Of a stretch of DNA of 6,428 bases, positions 1 to 5,326 are shown one piece after another. The stretch lies in NCBI RefSeq assembly GCF_000282995.1, contig NZ_ALEE01000437.1, positions 1-6,428 of the forward strand, written 5' to 3'. Position numbers and translations under genes: made by a program. Source of the stretch: Melaminivora alkalimesophila. GTDB lineage: Bacteria; Pseudomonadota; Gammaproteobacteria; Burkholderiales; Burkholderiaceae_C. The notes beneath the pieces are model-generated. The model worked only from the letters and a program-made list of their open reading frames with translations, ran no database searches and was not told where the DNA came from. Position 1 is the stretch's first letter. The number at the start of each line of letters is the position of its first letter.

Positions 1-786
1 GGTGGAGCCGAAGGCGGGCGTGTCGCGTCGGTGGGAGAAGAAGCGGCCGGGGTTGCCGACCGTGCACCAGGGCGCTGAGCCATCGTTGCCATGCACGGCC
101 TGCACTCCCTGGGCGTGCAGGCGCTGGCGCGCCAGTCCCGCCAGGTCGGCGAGGAACTTGCCCCCGGGCGCGGCGCGAAAGCACGCACGCGCCTCGGGCG
201 CGCGGGCGCAGAAGGCGTCGCGCACTTCCGGGCCGACCTCGAAGGCCGAGGGTCCGATGCACGGGCCGAGCCAGGCGAGGACATCGAGCGGCCCCTGGCC
301 CGCCGCCGCGCGGAACGGGGCCAGGGCCGCTTCCAGCACGCCCGCCGCCAGGCCGCGCCAGCCGGCGTGCGCGGCCGCGACGCGCGTGCCCGCCCGGTCG
401 GTGAACAGCACCGGCAGGCAGTCGGCAGCCAGCGCCACGCAGGCCACCGCGGCCTCCGTGGTGCTGCTGGCGTCGGCGCACAGGCCATCGGGCGTTGCGG
501 CCCCGACCGCGTCCAACAGCCGAACACCGTGCACCTGGTGCATCCGCAGCGGCCGCACGGCCTGGCCGCGGCTGTGCGCTGCCATGGCGCGCCGGACGAT
601 GTCCCAGTTCTGCGCGACGGCCTGCGGACCGTCCCCCACGCCGGCGCCCAGGTTGAGGCTGTCGCGCGGGGGCGCGCTGACGCCGCCCTGCCGGGTGGTG
701 CACAGGGCACGCACGCGCGGCGGGGCCGGCCAGTCGGGCACCAGCCAGTTCTGCCACGCCGTGGGATCCCCGTCCATCCTGTCCAT
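1..786 (-). CDS. pgeF: Peptidoglycan editing factor PgeF (YfiH / laccase-domain family), 3' end outside window
   Basis: 262 codons are visible and the frame runs off the left edge without a stop. Family knowledge: PgeF/YfiH is a cytoplasmic metal-binding enzyme, first labelled polyphenol oxidase. It is linked to removing peptidoglycan precursors that carry L-Ser in place of L-Ala, and relatives have purine nucleoside activity. Seen: QVHG with His86, ADCLPVLF with Cys123 and AHAGWRG with His140, which are the three expected metal ligands. LGPCIGP follows at 173-179, then GGKFLADL near 208-215, HGND near 232 and FFSHRRD at 249-255. Only the short C-terminal tail (a GRMA-like end in relatives) should be missing. 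The start is the ATG at 786: an in-frame TAG lies four codons upstream and an AGG about 8 nt before it could serve as ribosome site. It is divergent from the FAH gene. The family call is firm; the physiological role is by homology. Confidence 0.93.
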   Translation of the reverse strand, partial: MDRMDGDPTAWQNWLVPDWPAPPRVRALCTTRQGGVSAPPRDSLNLGAGVGDGPQAVAQNWDIVRRAMAAHSRGQAVRPLRMHQVHGVRLLDAVGAATPDGLCADASSTTEAAVACVALAADCLPVLFTDRAGTRVAAAHAGWRGLAAGVLEAALAPFRAAAGQGPLDVLAWLGPCIGPSAFEVGPEVRDAFCARAPEARACFRAAPGGKFLADLAGLARQRLHAQGVQAVHGNDGSAPWCTVGNPGRFFSHRRDTPAFGST

Positions 787-813
787 CGCTTCTGCCTAGG
801 GTGTGATCGCCCG

Positions 814-819
814 AGCATA
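814..819 (-). promoter_or_regulatory. Candidate -10 element for pgeF
   Basis: On the minus strand the hexamer reads TATGCT, four of six matches to TATAAT including the key TA and final T. It would start transcription near 807, giving a leader of about 21 nt that contains the AGG ribosome-site candidate. No good -35 is seen at 16-18 bp, so this is weak support. Confidence 0.3.
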
Positions 820-858
820 CGCGGAAGGCGGCCGCCGGTGCGCTCGGCGCGCGCCGGG

Positions 859-887
859 CTGCCGGGAAGGCGAACGCGTGGCACACT
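859..887 (+). promoter_or_regulatory. Candidate promoter giving a leaderless FAH transcript
   Basis: CTGCCG (859-864; 3 of 6 to TTGACA) and CACACT (882-887; 3 of 6 to TATAAT, with A2, A4 and T6) are 17 bp apart. Counting 7 nt from the last base of the hexamer puts transcription start at 894, the A of the FAH start codon. No Shine-Dalgarno sequence precedes that ATG, which agrees with a leaderless mRNA. Both hexamers are poor matches, so the call rests on geometry and on the missing ribosome site. Confidence 0.33.
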
Positions 888-893
888 GGCCGC

Positions 894-1628
894 ATGCCCG
901 CACACGACCCCCAACCCAGCGAATCTGCGCCCTCCCCGTACGTCTTCCCTCCTCCGCTGCCGGCATCGGTGCCTTTGGCGGGCAGCGCCGCACGCCTGCC
1001 GGTGCACCGCATCTATTGCGTCGGACGCAACTACGCGGCCCACGCACGGGAGATGGGGTTCAGCGGGCGCGAGGCCCCGTTTTTCTTCATGAAGCCGGCC
1101 GATGCCGTGCTGCCGCCTGGGGCGGACGGCACCAGCGTGCTGCCCTACCCTTCGCAGACCGCCGAGCTGCACCACGAGGTCGAGCTGGTGGTCGCCATCG
1201 GCCGTGGGGGGAGCCGCATTCCGGTGGCGCAGGCCATGGAGCACGTCTGGGGCTACGGCGTGGGCCTGGACATGACGCGGCGCGACCTGCAGGCGCAGAT
1301 GAAGCAGCAGGGGCGCCCCTGGTGCATCGCCAAGGGCTTCGATGCCAGTGCGCCGGTCGGCCCCCTCACGGCGGCGGCCGAGGCGGGCGCGCTGGACCGG
1401 GCGGCGATTTGGCTGCGCGTCAACGGCGAGGAGCGCCAACGCTCCGACCTGGGCCACATGATCTGGAGCGTGGCCGAGATCATCTCGCACCTGTCGACGG
1501 CCTGGACCCTGCAGCCGGGCGACCTGGTGTTCACCGGCACCCCGGAGGGCGTAGGAGCGGTGCAGCGCGGCGACCTGCTCGAGGCGGGCGTGGAGGGACT
1601 CGCTCCCCTGCGGGTGCAAGTGGCATGA
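894..1628 (+). CDS. Fumarylacetoacetate hydrolase (FAH) family protein, fumarylpyruvate hydrolase/acylpyruvase-like
   Basis: A 244-residue cytoplasmic enzyme with one FAH domain after a roughly 37-residue proline-rich N-terminal stretch, as I recall for NagK-type fumarylpyruvate hydrolases. The family cleaves C-C bonds of 2,4-diketo acids using Mg2+ or Mn2+. Seen: the metal ligands Glu95 and Glu97 (HHEVEL) and Asp126 (GLDMTRRD), plus Lys147 (AKGFD). VGRNYAAHAREM carries His50 and Glu53, spaced like the His-Glu dyad of FAHD1, so hydrolase or decarboxylase activity is more likely than a pure isomerase. TGTPEGVG (214-221) is the usual C-terminal signature. No gentisate or other aromatic-pathway gene is in the window, so the substrate is open: fumarylpyruvate, another acylpyruvate or oxaloacetate are candidates. 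Its stop overlaps the NUDIX start (ATGA), suggesting one transcript. Family sure; exact reaction not. Confidence 0.92.
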   Translation: MPAHDPQPSESAPSPYVFPPPLPASVPLAGSAARLPVHRIYCVGRNYAAHAREMGFSGREAPFFFMKPADAVLPPGADGTSVLPYPSQTAELHHEVELVVAIGRGGSRIPVAQAMEHVWGYGVGLDMTRRDLQAQMKQQGRPWCIAKGFDASAPVGPLTAAAEAGALDRAAIWLRVNGEERQRSDLGHMIWSVAEIISHLSTAWTLQPGDLVFTGTPEGVGAVQRGDLLEAGVEGLAPLRVQVA

Positions 1629-2173
1629 GCTGGCGCCGCCCGATCCGGCATTGCCGCGAATGCGGCTCGGCGGTGCGCTACCGCGTGCCGGACGACGGCG
1701 ACACGCGCGAGCGCGCCGTTTGCACCGCCTGCGCGACCATCCACTACGAAAACCCGCTGAACGTGGTCGGCACCCTGCCGGTGCTGGGCGAGCGCGTGCT
1801 GCTGTGCAAGCGCAACATCGAGCCGCGCTGGGGAAAATGGACCCTGCCCGCGGGCTTCATGGAGCTGGGCGAGACCACCTGGGAGGGCGCCCTGCGCGAG
1901 ACCGATGAGGAAGCGGGGGCGCAGATCAGCCTCGGCTCGCTGTTCTCGCTGGTCAACGTGGCCCATGTGGGCCAGGTCCATCTGTTCTACCTGGCGACGC
2001 TGCTCAGCGACGAATTCCATCCCGGCCCCGAGACCATCGAGGCCCGCCTGTTCGCCGAGGACGAGATCCCCTGGGACGAGCTCGCCTTCCGCACGGTCCG
2101 CACCACGCTCGAACACTTCTTCGCCGACCGGCGGCTCGGGCGTTTCGGCGTGCACTGCATCGACATCGCCTGA
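1625..2173 (+). CDS. NUDIX hydrolase with N-terminal zinc ribbon
   Basis: 182 residues. An N-terminal zinc ribbon (Nudix_N_2 type) shows two CxxC pairs, Cys10/Cys13 and Cys33/Cys36. The NUDIX fold follows, with a complete box from Gly77: Gly77, Glu83, Arg91, Glu92, Glu95, Glu96 and Gly98. The box has Thr93 where an aliphatic residue is usual. The family hydrolyses nucleoside diphosphates linked to another moiety, such as ADP-ribose, NADH or FAD, with Mg2+; the box does not tell which. I do not see the SQPWPFPxS motif of NADH pyrophosphatase NudC, so that name is not given. The frame is open far upstream (to 803), but that stretch is the FAH gene in another frame. The ATG at 1625, overlapping the FAH stop as ATGA, gives the family's normal N-terminus. 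No clear ribosome site precedes it, consistent with translational coupling. Confidence 0.92.
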   Translation: MSWRRPIRHCRECGSAVRYRVPDDGDTRERAVCTACATIHYENPLNVVGTLPVLGERVLLCKRNIEPRWGKWTLPAGFMELGETTWEGALRETDEEAGAQISLGSLFSLVNVAHVGQVHLFYLATLLSDEFHPGPETIEARLFAEDEIPWDELAFRTVRTTLEHFFADRRLGRFGVHCIDIA

Positions 2174-2189
2174 GCGGGGGATGTGCGGC

Positions 2190-2924
2190 TCAGGTGACGC
2201 ACCAGGGCGCGGGCTGGTTGTGCACCACCTGCATCCACAGGGCCCAGCCGCCAAGCACGCACAGCACGGCCCCGGCCGCGCGCGAGCCCCAGGCCTCCAC
2301 GCCCCGGTCCAGCCGTTCGCGCAGGCGCCGCCATGCCCAGGGCCCGGCAACCAGCCACAGGCCGCTGCCGATCCCGAACAGCAGCATGCACAGCGCGCCG
2401 GCCCACACCGCCCCGCTGAGCGCGGCGGTCAGCAAGGCCGTGTAGAGCAGGCCGCACGGCAGCAGCGCCCAGGCCATCCCGGTCAGGAACAACCCGCCCG
2501 GCCGCGCCACCAGCGGCTGCACCCGCCGCCACACCGCCCTCCCGGCCGCTTCGATCCAGGCGGGCTGGCGCGCCTGCAGCAGCATCAGCAGACCCCACGC
2601 CATGACCAGCACGTGCGTCAGCGTCCACAGCGGGCGCAGCGCGCTGCTGCTGCCACCAAGCCAGGCCAGCCGGTCCATGGCGAAGGCCGCGAGGGCCCCG
2701 GCGGCGGCATAGCCCAGCAGGCGCCCCAGGTGAAACACCGCCGTGCGCTGCACCAGCGCGCGGCGCGGCGCGGCGGCGCCGTGCCAGTGGATCGGCTGCT
2801 CGCCGGGAGAGGATGCGGTGCGGGCCCCGGTGAGGGCCCCGCAGGGCGCGGCGCACATCACCAGGCAATGGGTGCCCCCCGCCAACCCCATGAGGAAGAC
2901 GGTCGAGGCGAGCGCGAGGAACAT
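2190..2924 (-). CDS. Sulfite exporter TauE/SafE family membrane protein (DsbD_2 / UreH-like)
   Basis: 244 residues with about six hydrophobic segments: roughly 3-30, 66-84, 100-118, 145-170, 173-195 and 215-235. Family hallmarks are the Cys-rich first helix GGTHCLVMCAAPCG (Cys20, Cys24, Cys28), FHLGRLLGYAAAGA (64-77) and GMAWALLPCGLLYTALL (149-165, with Cys157). Proteins of this group are annotated as sulfite exporters by fold only. Members often lie by cbb3 oxidase or haem genes, where a redox or metal-handling role in oxidase maturation is suspected but, to my knowledge, not settled. The ATG lies 3 nt after the hemN stop (TGAGGGATG), so it should be made from the hemN transcript by re-initiation and share its anaerobic control. 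It converges on the NUDIX gene with 16 bp between the stops. Family sure; substrate unknown. Confidence 0.87.
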   Translation of the reverse strand: MFLALASTVFLMGLAGGTHCLVMCAAPCGALTGARTASSPGEQPIHWHGAAAPRRALVQRTAVFHLGRLLGYAAAGALAAFAMDRLAWLGGSSSALRPLWTLTHVLVMAWGLLMLLQARQPAWIEAAGRAVWRRVQPLVARPGGLFLTGMAWALLPCGLLYTALLTAALSGAVWAGALCMLLFGIGSGLWLVAGPWAWRRLRERLDRGVEAWGSRAAGAVLCVLGGWALWMQVVHNQPAPWCVT

Positions 2925-2927
2925 CCC

Positions 2928-4310
2928 TCAGATGATGCGCGAAAAGCGTGCCCGGTTCCGGTTGGCCTGCAAATACCTGTCGAACACCATGGCAACCGCG
3001 CGCACGAAGTACCAGCCCAGCGCCGTCACCCCGATGCCGTCCTCGCGCACGTCCACCAGCCCTTGCTCGGCCAGCTCCTGCAGCTGCTCCAGCTCGGCGG
3101 CGAAATAGCTGCGGAAGTCGATCAGCCAGGCTTCTTCCATGGGCTCGAACAGCACCTCGCCCTGGCACATGACGGCCATGATGACGGCGCGCCGCACCAG
3201 ATCGTCCTTGGTGAGCGCCAGGCCGCGCGCGATCGGCAGGTGGCCCTGGTTGATCGCGTCGTAGTACTCGTCCAGCGTCTTGACGTTCTGGCTGTAGGTC
3301 GCACCGATGCGCCCGATGGCCGAGACCCCGAGGCCAATCAGGTCGCAGTCGGGCTGCGTGCTGTAGCCCTGGAAGTTGCGGTGCAGCCGGCCCTGGCGCT
3401 TGGCCACCGCAAGCGAGTCCTCGGGCAGCGCAAAATGGTCCATGCCGACGTACACGTAGCCGTCGCCCTGGAACAGCTCCAGCGCCCGCGCCAGCATCGA
3501 CACCTTCGCCGAAGCCATGGGCAGCTCGGCGGTGATGATGCGCCGCTGGGCCTTGAAACGCTCCGGCAGGTGGGCATAGGCATACAGGGCGATGCGGTCG
3601 GGCCGCAGCTCGCACACCTGCGCCAGCGTGCGGTCGAAGGACTCCGGCGTCTGGCGCGGCAGGCCGTAGATCAGGTCGACGTTGACCGACTCGAAGCCGA
3701 GGTCACGCGCGCTCTGCACCAGCGAGAAAACCTGCTCGGCCGGCTGCACGCGGTGGACCGCCTTCTGCACGGCCGGGTCGAAGTCCTGCACGCCGAAGCT
3801 CAGCCGGTTGAAGCCCAGTTCGGCCAGCACCGCCAGCCGTGCGGCATCGACGGTGCGCGGGTCGACCTCGATGGAGTATTCGCCTCCCGGCACCAGCGTG
3901 AAGCTGCGCCGGATCATCGCCATCAGCTCGTGCAGGCCCTCGTCCGTCAGGAAGGTCGGGGTGCCACCGCCCAGATGCAGCTGGCTGACGTGCTGGCCGA
4001 CGCCGCAATGGGCCGTGTGCAGGTCGATCTCGCGGCTCAGGTAGCGCAGGTATTCCTCGGCGCGCTCGGGGTGGCGCGTGATGATCTTGTTGCAGGCGCA
4101 GTAGTAGCACAGCGACTGGCAGAAGGGGATATGGACGTAGAGCGACAGCGGCATCGCCTTGCCGACCGAGCCCACGCGGCGCTGCTGCAGCGCAAGCGCG
4201 TAGTCTTCTTCCCCGAAAGCCTCGACGAAGCGATCCGCGGTGGGGTAGGAGGTGTAGCGCGGGCCCGACACGTCGAGGCGGCGCAACAGCTCTGTAGTGA
4301 CAACCGTCAT
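2928..4310 (-). CDS. hemN: Oxygen-independent coproporphyrinogen III oxidase HemN (radical SAM)
   Basis: 460 residues, against 457 in E. coli HemN. It catalyses the two oxidative decarboxylations turning coproporphyrinogen III into protoporphyrinogen IX without oxygen, in the cytoplasm, using S-adenosylmethionine and a [4Fe-4S] cluster. Seen: SGPRYTSYPTA (15-25), typical of true HemN; YVHIPFC..LC..C.C with cluster cysteines 64, 68 and 71 and the further conserved Cys73, each two residues beyond the E. coli positions; and GGGTP (114-118). These argue for real HemN over HemW-type look-alikes, which lack the N-terminal motif and Cys73. The start is the ATG at 4310, preceded by AAGGA at 9 nt. A GTG at 4340 would add 10 residues that do not look like the family. 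It is divergent from fnr across a region with an FNR box and leads an operon with the TauE/SafE-like gene. Confidence 0.97.
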   Translation of the reverse strand: MTVVTTELLRRLDVSGPRYTSYPTADRFVEAFGEEDYALALQQRRVGSVGKAMPLSLYVHIPFCQSLCYYCACNKIITRHPERAEEYLRYLSREIDLHTAHCGVGQHVSQLHLGGGTPTFLTDEGLHELMAMIRRSFTLVPGGEYSIEVDPRTVDAARLAVLAELGFNRLSFGVQDFDPAVQKAVHRVQPAEQVFSLVQSARDLGFESVNVDLIYGLPRQTPESFDRTLAQVCELRPDRIALYAYAHLPERFKAQRRIITAELPMASAKVSMLARALELFQGDGYVYVGMDHFALPEDSLAVAKRQGRLHRNFQGYSTQPDCDLIGLGVSAIGRIGATYSQNVKTLDEYYDAINQGHLPIARGLALTKDDLVRRAVIMAVMCQGEVLFEPMEEAWLIDFRSYFAAELEQLQELAEQGLVDVREDGIGVTALGWYFVRAVAMVFDRYLQANRNRARFSRII

Positions 4311-4319
4311 GGGAGATGA

Positions 4320-4324
4320 TCCTT
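4320..4324 (-). promoter_or_regulatory. Ribosome binding site of hemN
   Basis: On the minus strand AAGGA lies 9 nt before the ATG at 4310. It supports that start over the in-frame GTG at 4340, which lies upstream of the predicted transcription start (about 4332) and would not be on the mRNA. Confidence 0.6.
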
Positions 4325-4338
4325 GCAATCCAGCGGGC

Positions 4339-4344
4339 ACTGTG
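4339..4344 (-). promoter_or_regulatory. Candidate -10 element of the FNR-dependent hemN promoter
   Basis: CACAGT on the minus strand matches TATAAT at A2, A4 and T6. It lies exactly where a class II FNR promoter would have it if the FNR box (centre 4373.5) is at -41.5. Predicted start about 4332, leader about 22 nt. A weak hexamer is expected where an activator is needed. Confidence 0.45.
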
Positions 4345-4366
4345 CCTGAGCGCCCGCGCCCCGTCC

Positions 4367-4380
4367 TTGATCCCGGTCAA
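4367..4380. promoter_or_regulatory. FNR box between hemN and fnr
   Basis: TTGAT CCCG GTCAA matches the FNR consensus TTGAT-N4-ATCAA at 9 of 10 defined bases: one half-site is perfect and the other has G for A. Its centre is 63 bp from the hemN start codon and 110 bp from that of fnr. It sits at -41.5 from a plausible start on both sides. The Fnr encoded next door keeps the Glu-Ser-Arg residues that read this sequence, so it is the natural ligand. Confidence 0.85.
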
Positions 4381-4402
4381 GCGGCTCCCATGTACGGGGT
4401 GT

Positions 4403-4408
4403 GACAAT
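4403..4408 (+). promoter_or_regulatory. Candidate -10 element of the fnr promoter
   Basis: GACAAT matches TATAAT at four of six positions (A2, A4, A5, T6). It lies at the class II distance from the FNR box, which predicts a start at 4415 and a 69-nt leader. This suggests positive autoregulation, although a site used as activator by one promoter can also block the other. Confidence 0.45.
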
Positions 4409-4483
4409 GCGCTACAGATCCAGGTTGTGCCTCTTTGCGTGGTCCCCAGGGCGGCGTCCGCGTTCGAGGGTAAGCTTGAGGCC

Positions 4484-5227
4484 ATGAAGAAGCTATCCGT
4501 GCTCCCCAGCGTCCAGTCCATCAAGGTCGCGTGCTCGAACTGCAACCTGCGCGAGCTGTGCATGCCGGTCGGTGTCGACGAGGAGCAACTCAAGCGCCTG
4601 GACGAGATCGTGGCCGTGCGCCGCAAGGTCAAGCGCGGCGGCAACCTGTTTCGCAACGGCGACCCGTTCACCTCCCTCTATGCCATCCGCACGGGCTTTT
4701 TCAAGACCTGCGTGGCGACCGAGGACGGCCGCGATCAGGTGACGGGCTTCCAAATGGCCGGCGAGATCATTGGCCTGGACGGCATCGTGAACGACCACCA
4801 CACCTGCGACGCCGTGGCGCTGGAGGACGCGGAAGTCTGCGTCATGCCCTTCGACCGGATCGAGGAGCTGTCGCGCGAGATCACGGCGCTGCAGAGCCAC
4901 GTCCACAAGATCATGAGCCGCGAGATCGTGCGCGAGCACGGGGTGATGCTGCTGCTGGGCAGCATGCGCGCCGACGAGCGCGTCGCGGCGTTCCTGCTGA
5001 ACCTGGTGCAGCGCCTGCATGCGCGCGGCTTCTCCCAGTCGGAACTGGTGCTGCGGATGACGCGCGAGGAAATCGGCAGCTACCTCGGCCTCAAGCTGGA
5101 GACCGTGAGCCGCACCTTCTCGAAGTTCGTCGAGGACGGCATCGTCGAGGTCAAGCAGCGGCACGTGCGCATCGTCGACACTGACGCCCTCAAGCGCATC
5201 GTCAACAGCCAGCAGGCCGGGCACTGA
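4484..5227 (+). CDS. fnr: Fnr, oxygen-sensing Crp/Fnr-family transcriptional regulator
   Basis: 247 residues (E. coli Fnr: 250). Without oxygen Fnr holds a [4Fe-4S] cluster, dimerises and binds TTGAT-type sites to switch on anaerobic and microaerobic genes. Seen: CSNCNLRELC with Cys17, Cys20 and Cys26, plus Cys119 in EVCVMPF. These match E. coli Cys20, 23, 29 and 122, so all four ligands are present. A cyclic-nucleotide-like barrel (about 30-130), a long dimer helix (about 130-160) and a winged helix-turn-helix follow. The recognition helix LETVSR places Glu206, Ser209 and Arg210 as in E. coli Glu209, Ser212 and Arg213. The start at 4484 gives the family's normal N-terminus; the frame is open back to 4316, but those residues resemble nothing in Fnr. 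GAGG lies only 2 nt before the ATG and a second GAGGG 13 nt before, so the ribosome site is unclear. It faces hemN and probably controls it. Confidence 0.97.
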   Translation: MKKLSVLPSVQSIKVACSNCNLRELCMPVGVDEEQLKRLDEIVAVRRKVKRGGNLFRNGDPFTSLYAIRTGFFKTCVATEDGRDQVTGFQMAGEIIGLDGIVNDHHTCDAVALEDAEVCVMPFDRIEELSREITALQSHVHKIMSREIVREHGVMLLLGSMRADERVAAFLLNLVQRLHARGFSQSELVLRMTREEIGSYLGLKLETVSRTFSKFVEDGIVEVKQRHVRIVDTDALKRIVNSQQAGH

Positions 5228-5232
5228 GGGAG

Positions 5233-5310
5233 CGCCGGCCCTTCCCCCCGGCGGTGGCGGGCGGTGCGGCCCGCCCCATCGCCCTCCCGCGGACCGCCGG
5301 CCCGCGGGAG
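5233..5310. terminator. Three GC-only hairpins between convergent fnr and the substrate-binding protein gene
   Basis: The 99-bp gap holds three perfect inverted repeats: CGCCGG/CCGGCG (5233-5238 with 5248-5253), GGCGGGC/GCCCGCC (5256-5262 with 5269-5275) and CTCCCGCGG/CCGCGGGAG (5284-5292 with 5302-5310). Loops are 6-9 nt. None is followed by a T-run on either strand, so they are not classical intrinsic terminators. They may still stop or stabilise transcripts from both sides. In sequence this GC-rich some pairing is expected by chance; the 9-bp stem is the most convincing. Confidence 0.4.
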
Positions 5311-5326
5311 CGGGCCAGGCCCATCC

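Noticed and set aside
91..1092. A 333-codon plus-strand frame over pgeF and the start of the FAH gene
   Set aside because: It crosses a divergent promoter region, is low-complexity Arg/Ala/Gly, and lies opposite the clear PgeF motifs.
803..1624. Possible long N-terminal extension of, or fusion to, the NUDIX protein
   Set aside because: The frame is open but is the FAH gene read in another frame. The zinc ribbon begins right after the ATG at 1625, the usual N-terminus.
1987..3615. A 542-codon minus-strand frame over the membrane protein gene and part of hemN
   Set aside because: It is another reading frame of two genes with clear family motifs and has no domain of its own.
1905..4319. An 804-codon open frame on the plus strand opposite hemN and the membrane protein gene
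   Set aside because: It is rich in Arg, Ala, Gln and His with no recognisable domain. It is the antisense shadow of well-supported genes in high-GC DNA.
4316..4483. A longer Fnr beginning at the ATG at 4316
   Set aside because: The extra 56 residues would lie across the hemN promoter and FNR box and do not resemble any Fnr N-terminus.
4407..4487. A 26-codon ORF ending in ATGA overlap with the fnr start, a possible leader peptide
   Set aside because: Its ATG overlaps the predicted -10, upstream of the predicted transcription start at 4415, and it has no ribosome site. It would revive only if the real start lies before 4407.
4493..5224. A 243-codon minus-strand frame opposite fnr
   Set aside because: It mirrors fnr codons and shows no motif; fnr itself has every expected key residue.
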